From contig NZ_JANJTZ010000070.1 in NCBI RefSeq assembly GCF_024710845.1, forward strand, positions 1 through 64,000: a stretch of 64,000 bases of DNA, in the 5' to 3' direction. This stretch comes from Mesorhizobium sp. Lineage in GTDB: Bacteria; Pseudomonadota; Alphaproteobacteria; Rhizobiales; Rhizobiaceae. Position 1 is the stretch's first letter. Each line of letters begins with the position of its first letter. The position numbers were made by a program, and so were the translations under genes. The notes under the pieces were generated by a model. That model made no database searches. It saw only the letters and a list, made by a program, of their open reading frames with translations, and was not told where the DNA came from. Below, one piece after another: positions 42,281 to 52,090 of this stretch.

Positions 42281-43855
42281 ATGATCGAGATGACCACTTC
42301 CAACGCTTCCAGTTCCACGAGAAAGCGCCTGCTGGCCGCTGCCGCTTCGCTCGCGATCGCGGGCGCGATCGGGGTCGGTGCGGTCACCAGCGTGACTGTT
42401 CCCGTCTTCGCCGAGGCGGTGCGCGTCGATGCCCCGCAGGCTCCCGGCTTCGCCGATGTCGTCGAGAAGGTGTCGCCCGCCGTGGTGAGCGTGCGCGTCA
42501 AGTCGCGCGTCGAGCCGGCGTCTGACAATAATCCGGGCTCTCTCTTCGAAGGCCCTGGCGGCATGTTCGGCGGCCCCGGCTTCGACCAGCTTCCCGACGA
42601 CCATCCGCTCAAGCGTTTCTTCCGCGAATTCCGTGGCGAAGGCCCGGGCGCCGAAGGTCCCCGCTCGGAGCGTCGCCAGGACCGGCAGCAGCGCCGCACG
42701 GAGCGGATGCGCCCCTCTTCGCAGGGCTCCGGCTTCTTCATCTCCGAGGACGGCTTCCTCGTCACCAACGATCATGTCGTGCGTGACGGCGCCGAATATA
42801 CGGTCGTGATGGACAATGGCGACGAGCTCGACGCCAAGCTGGTCGGCACCGACGAGCGCACCGACCTCGCCGTGCTAAAGGTCGATGCGGACCGCAAGTT
42901 CACCTACGTGTCCTTCGCCGACGACTCGAAGATCAGGGTCGGCGACTGGGTCGTGGCCGTCGGTAACCCGTTCGGCCTCGGCGGCACCGTGACCGCCGGC
43001 ATCGTCTCGGCCCGCGGCCGTGACATCGGCGCCGGCCCGTATGACGATTTCATCCAGATCGACGCGGCGGTGAACCGTGGCAATTCCGGCGGCCCGGCCT
43101 TCAACCTCAACGGCGAGGTGGTGGGCATCAACACGGCGATCTTCTCGCCGTCGGGCGGCAATGTCGGCATCGCCTTCGCCATCCCCGCCTCGACCGCCAA
43201 GGACGTCGTCGCCAAGCTGATGGACGGCGGTTCCATCCAGCGTGGCTGGCTCGGCGTCCAGATCCAGCCGGTCACCGACGAGATCGCCGAATCGATCGGG
43301 CTCGACAAGCCGCGCGGTGCGCTGGTGAGCGAGGCGCAGGCGGACGGTCCTGCCAAGGAGGTCGGCATCGCGGCCGGCGACGTGATCGTCTCGGTCGACA
43401 AGAAGCCGGTCGCCTCGCCGCGCGAACTCGCCCGGCTGATCGGCAACATCGATCCCGGCAAGTCGGTGGCCGTCGAGGTGTGGCGTGACGGCAAGGCGCA
43501 GACCTTCGACGTCAAGCTCGGCACCCTGCCGGGCGCTAAGGATCGCGCCGACGCCACCCCGGACAAGGCGGCGCCCGAGACCGGCACGCTGGAGGGCTTC
43601 GGCCTGACCGTGACCAAGGCCGAGGACGGCAAGGGTCTCGTCGTGACCAATGTCGATGCCGACAGCGAGGCCGCCGACCGCGGCATCCAGGCGGGCGACG
43701 TGATCACCGCGGTGAACTCGAAGGAGGTCGCCAGCGCGGCCGATGTCGAGAAGGCGGTCGAGGAGGCCTCAAGGGCGGGCCGCAAGGCGGTGCTCTTCCA
43801 GGTGATGCGCGACCAGACCAACCGCTTCGTCGCCCTGCCGGTGGCGCGCGGCTGA
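42281..43855 (+). CDS. degP: Periplasmic serine protease/chaperone DegP (HtrA, Do)
   Basis: 524 residues. Signal sequence 'RKRLLAAAASLAIAGAIGVG'; trypsin-like domain with triad His165 ('NDHVV'), Asp195 ('RTDLAVL') and Ser269 ('GNSGGP'); two PDZ domains ('GWLGVQIQPVTDEIAESIGL' and 'FGLTVTKAEDGKGLVVTNVD'). It degrades or refolds misfolded envelope proteins. The 42281 start has AAAGGAC upstream. Position after cycHJKL and before a two-component pair is typical of rhizobia. Confidence 0.93.
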   Translation: MIEMTTSNASSSTRKRLLAAAASLAIAGAIGVGAVTSVTVPVFAEAVRVDAPQAPGFADVVEKVSPAVVSVRVKSRVEPASDNNPGSLFEGPGGMFGGPGFDQLPDDHPLKRFFREFRGEGPGAEGPRSERRQDRQQRRTERMRPSSQGSGFFISEDGFLVTNDHVVRDGAEYTVVMDNGDELDAKLVGTDERTDLAVLKVDADRKFTYVSFADDSKIRVGDWVVAVGNPFGLGGTVTAGIVSARGRDIGAGPYDDFIQIDAAVNRGNSGGPAFNLNGEVVGINTAIFSPSGGNVGIAFAIPASTAKDVVAKLMDGGSIQRGWLGVQIQPVTDEIAESIGLDKPRGALVSEAQADGPAKEVGIAAGDVIVSVDKKPVASPRELARLIGNIDPGKSVAVEVWRDGKAQTFDVKLGTLPGAKDRADATPDKAAPETGTLEGFGLTVTKAEDGKGLVVTNVDADSEAADRGIQAGDVITAVNSKEVASAADVEKAVEEASRAGRKAVLFQVMRDQTNRFVALPVARG

Positions 43856-43866
43856 TAGATCGTGGA

Positions 43867-43892
43867 GCCGGCCGCTATCAGCTGCGGCCGGC
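43867..43892. terminator. Hairpin after degP
   Basis: GCCGGCCGC - TATCAGCT - GCGGCCGGC: a perfect 9-bp stem 11 bases after the degP stop, without a T-run. It may act with the hairpin at 43931. Confidence 0.45.
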
Positions 43893-43930
43893 TTCGCGGA
43901 CAGGTGCGGGCCGTTCGACTCCCGCACCGG

Positions 43931-43970
43931 CGACGGCGGGCTCCCCCCAATCGCCCGCCGTCGGCTTTTC
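43931..43970 (+). terminator. Rho-independent terminator after degP
   Basis: CGACGGCGGG (43931-43940) pairs with CCCGCCGTCG (43954-43963), followed by GCTTTTC. It isolates degP from the response regulator gene downstream. Confidence 0.7.
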
Positions 43971-44011
43971 GGCGGTCCTGTTTTCCCAGCAGATCGCCTA
44001 TATGAGATCCA

Positions 44012-44683
44012 ATGAAGATTCTGGTGATCGAGGACGACCGCGAGGCGGCGGAATATCTGGAGCGGGCTTTGACCGAAGCCGGCCACACCGCCCATGTCGC
44101 GCGTGACGGCGAAACCGGCTTCAGCCTTGCCGATTCCGGCGAATACGACATCCTCGTCATCGACCGCATGCTGCCGCGCCGCGACGGGCTCTCGGTGATC
44201 GCGGGACTGAGGGCGCGGGGCAACGAGACGCCCGTGCTGATTCTCTCGGCGCTCGGCGAGGTCGACGACCGGGTGACCGGCCTGCGCGCCGGCGGCGACG
44301 ACTACCTGACCAAGCCCTATGCCTTCTCGGAACTGCTCGCGCGGGTAGAGGTTCTCAAACGCCGGGCGAGCGTGCGCGACAGCGAGACGACCTACCGCGC
44401 CGGCGATCTCGAACTCGACCGGCTGGCCCACGCGGTGAAGCGCGCCGGCAAGGAAATCGCGTTGCAGCCGCGCGAGTTCCGCCTGCTCGAATACCTGATG
44501 CGCCATGCCGGGCAGGTGGTGACCCGCACGATGCTGCTCGAGAACGTCTGGGACTACCACTTCGATCCGCAAACCAACGTCATCGACGTGCACGTTTCGC
44601 GGCTGCGCTCGAAGATCGAGAAGGGTTTCGACAAGCCGCTGCTCCACACGGTCCGCGGCGCCGGCTACATGCTCAAGGTCTGA
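44012..44683 (+). CDS. OmpR-family response regulator
   Basis: 223 residues. Receiver domain: 'ILVIEDDREAAEYL', phospho-acceptor in 'DILVIDRMLPRRDG', Lys in 'DDYLTKPYAF'. Winged helix: 'LQPREFRLLEYLMRHAGQVV', 'NVIDVHVSRLRSKIE', 'HTVRGAGYML'. Forms a pair with the kinase starting two bases after its stop. The neighbourhood (degP) suggests envelope-stress control, which is inference. Confidence 0.88.
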   Translation: MKILVIEDDREAAEYLERALTEAGHTAHVARDGETGFSLADSGEYDILVIDRMLPRRDGLSVIAGLRARGNETPVLILSALGEVDDRVTGLRAGGDDYLTKPYAFSELLARVEVLKRRASVRDSETTYRAGDLELDRLAHAVKRAGKEIALQPREFRLLEYLMRHAGQVVTRTMLLENVWDYHFDPQTNVIDVHVSRLRSKIEKGFDKPLLHTVRGAGYMLKV

Positions 44684-44684
44684 G

Positions 44685-46091
44685 ATGCCGCGTCTGCCCG
44701 CGATCTTCCGCACCACCGCGGCCCGGCTGTCGGCGCTCTACCTGCTTTTGTTCGCGGCGTCGGCCCTGGTGCTCGTCGTCTACATGACGTCGCTATCGAC
44801 GCGCATGCTAACCGACCAGACGCGCGAGACGATCCTCGAGGAAGTGCTGAGCCTGTCGCGCTCCTACGAGGCCGGGGGACTTCCCCGTCTCGTGCGTGTC
44901 GTCGCGCAACGCTCCCGCCAGCCTGGCGCCTATCTCTACCTGCTCACCGACCCGAACGGCCGTCCTCTCGCCGGAAATGTGGAAAGCCTGGAACCGGGCG
45001 TGCTGGAGACCGACGGCTGGACGGAGCGGCCGTTCTCCTATCGACGCTACGGCGAGGGTGCCGCGACGCCGCCTGTAACTGACGGCCACAAGGCGATCGC
45101 GCAGGTCGTGCGCCTGCCCAACACGATGATCGTGCTGGTCGGCCGTGATCTCGGCGAGCCGGAGCAGTTCCGCCTCGTCGTGCGCCGTGCGTTGACAGCG
45201 GCTCTTGCGCTGATGGGCATCGGCGCCTTCGTGATCTGGTTCTTCGTCGGCCGCCAGGCGCTGCACCGCATCGACAGCATTTCCGAAGCGAGCCGGCGCA
45301 TCATGGGCGGCGACCTTTCGGGCCGGCTGCCGGTGACCGGTTCGGGCGACGAATTCGACCGGCTATCCGAGAATCTGAACGGGATGCTGGCGCGCATCGG
45401 CGCTCTGAATGACGGGCTGAAGCAGGTCTCGGACAACATCGCCCATGACCTCAAGACGCCGCTGACGCGCCTGCGCAACCGTGTCGAGGCGACGCTGGCC
45501 GGCGCGCACACCGAGGCCGAATACCGCGAGGCGCTGGAGGGAGCGATCGGCGAATCCGACCAGCTCATCCGCACCTTCAACGCGATCCTGATGATCTCGC
45601 GCCTGGAGGCGGGCTATTCGGCCGAGGCGACGAGCGAGGTCGACCTCGCCGCCATCATGCGCGACGTGGTGGAGCTCTACGAGCCGGCGGCGGAAGAGGC
45701 CGGCGTGACGCTCACCGCCGAAGATTGCGCCGAGGCAAAGGTGATCGGCAATCGCGAACTGATCGGCCAGGCGCTGTCCAACATCGTCGACAATGCGATC
45801 AAATATTCCGCTGGCGCCGAGGGCGGCGCCAAGGTTGCGGTGTCGATCGTCAGGGCGCCCGGGAATATCCGCCTCGGCGTCGCCGACAACGGGCCGGGCA
45901 TTCCCCCCGAGGATCGCGTTCAGGCGACGGAACGCTTCGTGCGGCTGGAGAAGAGCCGGTCGCAGCCGGGATCGGGCCTCGGCCTCAGCCTTGCCAAGGC
46001 GGTGATGACGTTCCACGGTGGCGCGCTGGAACTGTCCGGGAAGGAGCCAGGATTGCTCGTCGAGATGGTGTTTCCGCGTCAGGGGGGATGA
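44685..46091 (+). CDS. HAMP-domain sensor histidine kinase
   Basis: 468 residues. Transmembrane segments 'LSALYLLLFAASALVLVVYM' and 'LTAALALMGIGAFVIWFFVG' flank a periplasmic sensor region of about 130 residues. A HAMP domain ('GGDLSGRLPVTGSGDEFDRL') is followed by 'VSDNIAHDLKTPLTRLRN' with the phospho-acceptor His, then 'IVDNAIKYS', 'DNGPGIPPED' and 'GSGLGLSLAKAVM'. Signal unknown. It ends overlapping the glnE start. Confidence 0.88.
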   Translation: MPRLPAIFRTTAARLSALYLLLFAASALVLVVYMTSLSTRMLTDQTRETILEEVLSLSRSYEAGGLPRLVRVVAQRSRQPGAYLYLLTDPNGRPLAGNVESLEPGVLETDGWTERPFSYRRYGEGAATPPVTDGHKAIAQVVRLPNTMIVLVGRDLGEPEQFRLVVRRALTAALALMGIGAFVIWFFVGRQALHRIDSISEASRRIMGGDLSGRLPVTGSGDEFDRLSENLNGMLARIGALNDGLKQVSDNIAHDLKTPLTRLRNRVEATLAGAHTEAEYREALEGAIGESDQLIRTFNAILMISRLEAGYSAEATSEVDLAAIMRDVVELYEPAAEEAGVTLTAEDCAEAKVIGNRELIGQALSNIVDNAIKYSAGAEGGAKVAVSIVRAPGNIRLGVADNGPGIPPEDRVQATERFVRLEKSRSQPGSGLGLSLAKAVMTFHGGALELSGKEPGLLVEMVFPRQGG

Positions 46092-49069
46092 TGGCGAAGG
46101 CAGCGGCCGCGAAAGAGGCGGCAGGGGAGCGGAACTGGTTCGGCGCACGTCCGGCGCGGCTTCAGCCGCTCGACGCGAGTGCGGCGAAGGCAGAGCTGGC
46201 CGAACTGATCTCGAATGCCGATGCGGCCGGCCTTGAGGGCCTTGTGGCCGACCTAACGGCAGGCGGCGCGACGGCCGACTTCCTCGCCGCCGTGCTCGAC
46301 CTCTCGCCCTTCCTGCGCGATTGCATGCGACGCGCCCCGCAGATTCTCGATCACCTGCGCTCGGTCACCGCGTCGGCTCGCATCGACGCCGTCCTGGAGG
46401 CGATCGAGGCGCTCGGCCGCGATCCCGATATCGCCGAGTCGCGGCTGATGGCCGAACTCAGGCGGCACAAGACGGAAGCGCATGTGCTGATCGCGCTGTG
46501 CGACCTGGCGCGGGTGTTCGATGCGCAGACGACGGTGCGCCGGTTGAGCAGGCTCGCCGACGCGGCGATCGGGGCGGCGGTGTCTTACCTGCTGCGCGAC
46601 GCCCACGGCCAGGGCAAGATCTCGTTGCCGGATCCAGCGGATCCGGCGAGAGGGTCCGGCTGGATCCTGCTTGCAATGGGCAAGCTCGGCGCGCACGAGC
46701 TCAACTTTTCCTCCGACATCGACCTGATTTCGTTCTTCGATCCGCAGGCGGAGGCGATCACCGACCCCTACGAAGCGAACGAGCTGTTTGCTCGGCTGAC
46801 GCGGCGGCTGGTGCGCATCCTCCAGGACCGGACCGGGGACGGATACGTCTTCCGCACCGATCTGCGCCTGCGGCCCGATCCCGGATCGACGCCACTGGCG
46901 ATCCCGGTCGGCGCGGCGCTGCACTACTACGAGAGCCGCGGCCAGAACTGGGAGCGCGCCGCGATGATCAAGGCGCGGCCGGTGGCCGGCGATCTCGAAG
47001 CGGGACAAGCCTTCCTCGCCGAGCTGAAGCCCTATGTCTGGCGCAGGTATATGGACTTCGCGGCGATCGCCGACGTCCACTCGATCAAGCGCCAGATCCA
47101 CGCCCACAAAGGTCACGGCGAGATCGCGGTGAAAGGCCACAACGTCAAGCTCGGGCGCGGCGGCATCCGCGAGATCGAGTTCTTCGTCCAGACCCAGCAA
47201 CTGATTGCCGGCGGCCGCTTCCAGGAACTGCGCGGCCGCGAGACGATCGCGATGCTGGGCGAGCTTTGCGCGCGTGGCTGGATCTCGCCCGAGGAGCGCG
47301 ACGCGCTGGCGAAGCAATACTGGTTCCTGCGGGATGTCGAACACGCGATCCAGATGGTTGCGGACGAGCAGACCCACCTGCTGCCCGAGGACGACGAGGG
47401 CCTTGAGAGGATCGCGCATATGCGCGGCTATCGCGACGCAGCCGCGTTTGCGGCCGATTTCCGCGCCTCGCTGCAGGTGGTGGAGAAGCACTACGCGGCG
47501 CTGTTCGAATCCGCGCCGGAGCTGTCGGCGGGGGTGGGCAATCTCGTCTTCACCGGCGACGTCGACGATCCGGACACGCTGCAGACACTGTCGCAGCTCG
47601 GCTTCGAGCGCCCTAGCGACATCTGCCGCGTCATCCGTACCTGGCATTTCGGGCGCTACCGCGCGACGCAGTCGGCCGAGGCGCGCGAGCGCCTGACGGA
47701 ACTCACGCCGGCGCTGCTGCAGGCCTTCGGCAACACCCGAAGGGCCGACGAGGCGCTGATGCGCTTCGACGCCTTCCTGGCCGGCCTGCCGGCGGGGATC
47801 CAGCTCTTCTCGCTGCTCCAGTCCAACCCGGCACTTCTGAACCTGCTGGCCTTGATCATGGGCGCAGCACCCCGCCTCGCGGCGATCATCACCAGGCGCG
47901 CGCATGTCTTCGACGGGCTGCTCGATCCCATGCTGATGGCGGAACTGCCCGACCGGCGTTACCTTGCCGGCCGGCTCCAGGCCTTCCTCGAAGGCGTGAC
48001 CGTGCATGAGGAGGTTCTGGACCGTCTGCGCATCTTCGCGGCCGAGCAGAAGTTCCTCATCGGCGTCAGGCTGCTCACCGGCGCGATCGACGCGGTGCGG
48101 GCGGGCAGGGCCTTCTCCGACCTCGCCGACCTCACCATCGGCGCGGCACTGGAGGCCGTGCGCGAGGAGTTCGCCGTCCGGCATGGACGCGTGGCCGGCG
48201 ACCGCGTGGCGCTGCTCGGCATGGGCAAGCTCGGCTCGCGGGAGCTGACCGCAGGTTCGGACGTCGACATGATCCTGCTCTATGACCACTCGGAGACGGC
48301 GGAGGAATCCGACGGCGAGAAGCCGCTGGCTCCGGCGCTCTACTTCACGCGGCTGACGCAGCGGCTGATCGCGGCGGTGTCGGCGCCGACGACGGAGGGC
48401 GTTCTCTACGAGATCGACCTGCGGCTGCGGCCTTCCGGCAACAAGGGACCGGTCGCGACCCACATCGCCGCCTTCCGCAAATACCAGCGCGAAGACGCCG
48501 AGACCTGGGAGCACATGGCGCTGACGCGGGCGCGGGTGATCGCCGGCGACGCCGACTTCGCCGACCTGATCGAAACTGACGTGGCCGGCATTCTGCACCT
48601 GCCTCGCGCCTATGTCGATGTCGCGCGCGAGGCACGGCAGATGCGGGCGATGATCGAGAAGGAGAAACCGCCGGCCGACGAGTGGGACCTCAAGCTCGCG
48701 CTTGGCGGGCTGATCGACCTCGAGTTCATCGCACAGGTCGCGTTGCTGACCGGCCGGGTGGATCAAGCGGGCAGGGCGACAGGCACGGCCGACGTCCTGC
48801 GCCATCTCGCGGACGATTTCGCCGATCTGCAGGTGCGAGGCGAACTCTTCGAGGCGCATCGCCTTTACACCACACTGACGCAGATCATGCGGCTCTGCCT
48901 GACGGGAAATCTCGATGCAGCCGATATTCCGCCCGGATTGTCCGATCTGCTCATCCGCAGCGCGGACGCGCCGGACCTCAATGTCCTGCGCGCGCTGCTA
49001 AAGGACACGACCGGGAACGTTCGAAAGCTGTTCGACATTCTCCTGGGTCAGAAATCCGCATCACGGTGA
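46088..49069 (+). CDS. glnE: Bifunctional glutamine synthetase adenylyltransferase/adenylyl-removing enzyme
   Basis: About 993 residues. Two nucleotidyltransferase domains: N-terminal deadenylylase with 'MGKLGAHELNFSSDIDLISF' and C-terminal adenylylase with 'GMGKLGSRELTAGSDVDMIL', each with a GlnE-type helical region ('GRGGIREIEFFVQTQQLIAG' and 'GLIDLEFIAQVALL'). It switches glutamine synthetase off and on by adenylylation in response to PII. ATG 46088 (or 46091) overlaps the kinase stop. Full length for the family. Confidence 0.95.
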   Translation: MMAKAAAAKEAAGERNWFGARPARLQPLDASAAKAELAELISNADAAGLEGLVADLTAGGATADFLAAVLDLSPFLRDCMRRAPQILDHLRSVTASARIDAVLEAIEALGRDPDIAESRLMAELRRHKTEAHVLIALCDLARVFDAQTTVRRLSRLADAAIGAAVSYLLRDAHGQGKISLPDPADPARGSGWILLAMGKLGAHELNFSSDIDLISFFDPQAEAITDPYEANELFARLTRRLVRILQDRTGDGYVFRTDLRLRPDPGSTPLAIPVGAALHYYESRGQNWERAAMIKARPVAGDLEAGQAFLAELKPYVWRRYMDFAAIADVHSIKRQIHAHKGHGEIAVKGHNVKLGRGGIREIEFFVQTQQLIAGGRFQELRGRETIAMLGELCARGWISPEERDALAKQYWFLRDVEHAIQMVADEQTHLLPEDDEGLERIAHMRGYRDAAAFAADFRASLQVVEKHYAALFESAPELSAGVGNLVFTGDVDDPDTLQTLSQLGFERPSDICRVIRTWHFGRYRATQSAEARERLTELTPALLQAFGNTRRADEALMRFDAFLAGLPAGIQLFSLLQSNPALLNLLALIMGAAPRLAAIITRRAHVFDGLLDPMLMAELPDRRYLAGRLQAFLEGVTVHEEVLDRLRIFAAEQKFLIGVRLLTGAIDAVRAGRAFSDLADLTIGAALEAVREEFAVRHGRVAGDRVALLGMGKLGSRELTAGSDVDMILLYDHSETAEESDGEKPLAPALYFTRLTQRLIAAVSAPTTEGVLYEIDLRLRPSGNKGPVATHIAAFRKYQREDAETWEHMALTRARVIAGDADFADLIETDVAGILHLPRAYVDVAREARQMRAMIEKEKPPADEWDLKLALGGLIDLEFIAQVALLTGRVDQAGRATGTADVLRHLADDFADLQVRGELFEAHRLYTTLTQIMRLCLTGNLDAADIPPGLSDLLIRSADAPDLNVLRALLKDTTGNVRKLFDILLGQKSASR

Positions 49070-49127
49070 TGGAAATGACATGATCCGGTCCCCATGTGGA
49101 GATCGAACCCGAGAAGTGGAGAAGATC

Positions 49128-49562
49128 ATGAAGAAGACGGTTCTGGCCTGGGCCTTCGTCGCGTTTGCCGGCGCGGTCGGAGCGACCGCATCGCAGGCGG
49201 CGCCGGACGACAGGATTTTCGAGCGCCTCGACGCGGACAAGAGCGGCGACGTCTCGTTCGAAGAATTCCTGGCCGCGATCACGGGCCGGCTTGAGAACGC
49301 GGACAAGGATGGCGACGGCAAGCTGACGGTCGCGGAGATCTCGGCGACCATCAAGGGGCCGAAGGCAAACCAGCAGGCGGAGGCGCTCGTCGCCCGTTTC
49401 GACCCGGACAAAGACGGCACTATCAAGCTCGCCGATGTCGAGGCCCGGCGGAAGCAGCGTTTTGCCGAACTCGATGCCGATGCGGACGGCAAACTGATCA
49501 AGGAAGAGATGCGCGGCCGCGCTTCGGCGAAGGGCGACAGGCCGAAGCCGACTGCCCAGTAG
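49128..49562 (+). CDS. Periplasmic EF-hand calcium-binding protein
   Basis: 144 residues. Signal peptide 'WAFVAFAGAVGATASQA', then four EF-hand-type loops: DADKSGDVSFEE, DKDGDGKLTVAE, DPDKDGTIKLAD and DADADGKLIKEE. Probably a periplasmic calcium-binding or buffering protein, function not established. ATG 49128 follows AGTGGAGAAGATC. Confidence 0.85.
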   Translation: MKKTVLAWAFVAFAGAVGATASQAAPDDRIFERLDADKSGDVSFEEFLAAITGRLENADKDGDGKLTVAEISATIKGPKANQQAEALVARFDPDKDGTIKLADVEARRKQRFAELDADADGKLIKEEMRGRASAKGDRPKPTAQ

Positions 49563-49582
49563 GGCGTCTGCGGCCCGGTCGC

Positions 49583-49608
49583 GGCCGCCTGAGGTTAGGC
49601 GGCCTTTC
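49583..49608. terminator. Terminator between convergent EF-hand and kinase genes
   Basis: GGCCGCCT - GAGGTT - AGGCGGCC followed by TTTCTC: perfect 8-bp stem. It overlaps the last codons of the minus-strand kinase gene and can serve the plus strand. Confidence 0.65.
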
Positions 49609-51853
49609 TCGACGGTTGTGCCGCCGCCTTCGTCTTCACCGGGATACGCACCGAGACGATGGTGCCGACGCCCTCGGTCGAGCGGATTTTGAGCGCGCCG
49701 CCGTGAAGCTGGGCGAGCGAGCGCGAGATCGCCAGGCCGAGGCCTGAGCCGGTATGGCTCTTGGTGAGCTGGTTCTCGACCTGCTCGAACGGCTTGCCCA
49801 GCTTCCTGAGCGCCTCCTGCGGGATGCCGCAGCCATTGTCCTCGATCGTCAGGATGACCGCGCCGGACGTTTTGCGGGCGCGCACCGCGATCTTGCCGCC
49901 CTGGCCGGTGAACTTGACGGCGTTCGACAAGAGGTTGATGGCGATCTGCTTGATCGCCCGGCGATCGGCATTGAGCGTCAGAGAGTCGGCGATGCTGGTC
50001 TCCACCGTGATCGATTTCTGCGCCGCCTGCAGCGAGATCACCCGGACCGTCTCGCGCACCAGGGGGCAGAGGTCGATCTCCTCGCGGTCGAGCGAGAAGC
50101 GGCCGGCCTCGATCTTCGACATGTCGAGGATGTCGTTGATGACGCCCAGCAGATAGTTTCCGCTGCCGTGGATGTCGCGAACATATTCCGCGTAGCGCTC
50201 CGAGCCGAGCGGCCCGAACAGACCCGACTGCATCAGCTCCGAGAAACCGATGATCGCATTCAAAGGCGTGCGCAGTTCGTGCGACATGTTGGCGAGGAAT
50301 TCGGACTTGGCGCGGTTGGCGGCCTCCGCTCGCTCCGTCTCGCGCATGCACTTCTTGTTGAGATCGGCGAGTTCGCGGGCACGGTCCTCTTCGGCCTTCC
50401 GCGCAACGGAGAGGTCGTGGATCGTCGCCATCAGCCGGCGCTCGCTGTCGACGAGCTTCTCCTGATGCTGCTTGATCTGGGTGATATCGGCACCGACCGA
50501 AACCGTGCCGCCGTCACGCGTGACCAGTTCGTTGACCTGCACCCAGCGTCCGTCCTTGAACTGCCGCTCGTAGGTCACGGCGCCGTGTCGGCCATTGCCG
50601 TTCGCCAGCCGCCGCTCGGATGCAAAGGCGGTCATCCGCTCTTCGATCACACCGCGCGGCGTGCCGGGTTCGATATCGTCGTCGGTCAGGCCGGCCTGCT
50701 CCTGGAAGCGGGTGTTGCACATCACCAGGCGACCGTTCGCGTCCCAGAGGACGAAAGTCTCCGAAATGTTCTCGATGGCGGTGCGCAGCCGCGCATCCGC
50801 CTCCTCCGACTGCATGGCCAGGTGATACTGCTCGGTGACGTCGATGGCGATTCCGAGCAGATGGACGTCCGGCGCATCCGGATCGATGATCTGTGCGCGG
50901 GCGCGGACCCACACCCACTGGCCGTTTGCATGGCGCATACGGAAGACCTGGTCGATCTGGTCGACCTCGCGCGCCGCCAGCGCCTTCGCGACCGTAAACA
51001 GGTCGCCATCCTCCTCGTGGATGATCTCGTTGACCTCGCCGAAGGAGAGCATGGCGTTGCTGGGCTCGTAGCCCAGCATCTCGTACATCGAGCGCGACCA
51101 GAACATGCGCCCGCGGCCCATGTCCCAGTCCCACAGTCCGCAGCGGCCGCGCAGCAGCGCTGAATCGATGCGCTGATGCGCCTCCGAGTAGATCCGGTCG
51201 GCCGACTGCGCCCGCGCGGCCTGCGCGAAATAGGCATAGAGGATGACGATCAACACGCTCGAGGTGAGCACGAACAGCGTCACGTTGAGCGAGACCATCT
51301 TGCGCCAGTCGGCAAACACAGTGTCGGTGGAGATCATTGCGACCGCCGCATGCTTGCGGTCGGAGGTCAGGTCGACCGCTGCGAACCAGCGCTGGCTGCC
51401 GATTGTTACCTCCATGACACCGGCGCGTGCCCCAAACATGAACAACGGCTGGCCGCCGTCGATCTGGCTTTCGAGCCAGCGGCCTTCCCAGCCGATGTCG
51501 CGGGGTGCTGCCGCCGTGACACGGAAGCGTTCGTCGGTCACCAGAAGCACATGGCTGCGCTCGAGATTGCCGATCTGGGCGGAAGCGTCGAGCGCCCGCC
51601 GATCGGCGTCAACCGGCGACGCAGCGAGTTCGACGCTGAGCGTGCCGGCAATCTGCGACGCCGCCAGCGCCGCCATCGAGCGGGCGTCCCGCTCGATGTC
51701 GTCACGAAGCGCCAGGAGCGAAAGCACCCTGGTCGCCGCCACGACGATGAGGAAGATGACGATCAGCGCCGGAATGGACCGGCGCAGATACGGTTCGGCC
51801 GCCAGCAGGCGCTTGTATGCCGGCGCGGCGACGATGCCGGCGCCGTTGCCCAT
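49595..51853 (-). CDS. PAS-domain sensor histidine kinase, PleC/PdhS-like
   Basis: 752 residues from ATG 51853 (GAAGGAACCAAG upstream); the open frame extends further but looks noncoding. N-terminal transmembrane segment 'IPALIVIFLIVVAATRVLSL', a periplasmic region, a second transmembrane segment ('VTLFVLTSSVLIVILYAYF'), two or three PAS domains ('WDMGRGRMFWSRSMYEMLGY', 'FVLWDANGRLVMCN'), then 'NMSHELRTPLNAIIGFSEL' with 'MQSGLFGPLGSERY', typical of the PleC/PdhS family controlling DivK and cell-cycle polarity. Which family member it is cannot be settled. Confidence 0.8.
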   Translation of the reverse strand: MGNGAGIVAAPAYKRLLAAEPYLRRSIPALIVIFLIVVAATRVLSLLALRDDIERDARSMAALAASQIAGTLSVELAASPVDADRRALDASAQIGNLERSHVLLVTDERFRVTAAAPRDIGWEGRWLESQIDGGQPLFMFGARAGVMEVTIGSQRWFAAVDLTSDRKHAAVAMISTDTVFADWRKMVSLNVTLFVLTSSVLIVILYAYFAQAARAQSADRIYSEAHQRIDSALLRGRCGLWDWDMGRGRMFWSRSMYEMLGYEPSNAMLSFGEVNEIIHEEDGDLFTVAKALAAREVDQIDQVFRMRHANGQWVWVRARAQIIDPDAPDVHLLGIAIDVTEQYHLAMQSEEADARLRTAIENISETFVLWDANGRLVMCNTRFQEQAGLTDDDIEPGTPRGVIEERMTAFASERRLANGNGRHGAVTYERQFKDGRWVQVNELVTRDGGTVSVGADITQIKQHQEKLVDSERRLMATIHDLSVARKAEEDRARELADLNKKCMRETERAEAANRAKSEFLANMSHELRTPLNAIIGFSELMQSGLFGPLGSERYAEYVRDIHGSGNYLLGVINDILDMSKIEAGRFSLDREEIDLCPLVRETVRVISLQAAQKSITVETSIADSLTLNADRRAIKQIAINLLSNAVKFTGQGGKIAVRARKTSGAVILTIEDNGCGIPQEALRKLGKPFEQVENQLTKSHTGSGLGLAISRSLAQLHGGALKIRSTEGVGTIVSVRIPVKTKAAAQPSRKAA

Positions 51854-52090
51854 CTTGGTTCCTTCGCCGCCCCGTCCGCCGGCAAAAAAACGTCCACCAG
51901 TCGCCCCCCAGGCGCCTGTCTTTCCCATTGAAGGGCCCCGCAAAATTGTTTTTCTGGCTATACTTCGGAAACGCCGCACATCCGAATCGCCATATAAGAA
52001 TCAAAGGTGATTCGGCTTGTCCAGAGGCTCGTTCAGGAATTCTTCACGAATTCCGGAATGAGAGCGAAAAAGGGCAAGAAGAGCAGGATT
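51854..52090. other. Region between kinase and pepN
   Basis: About 240 bases, both flanking genes read leftwards. It should hold the kinase promoter. No conserved gene was recognised. Confidence 0.3.

Noticed and set aside
46253-48859. 868-codon minus-strand frame opposite glnE
   Set aside because: It is the antisense shadow of a clearly conserved gene and has no motif or start signal of its own.
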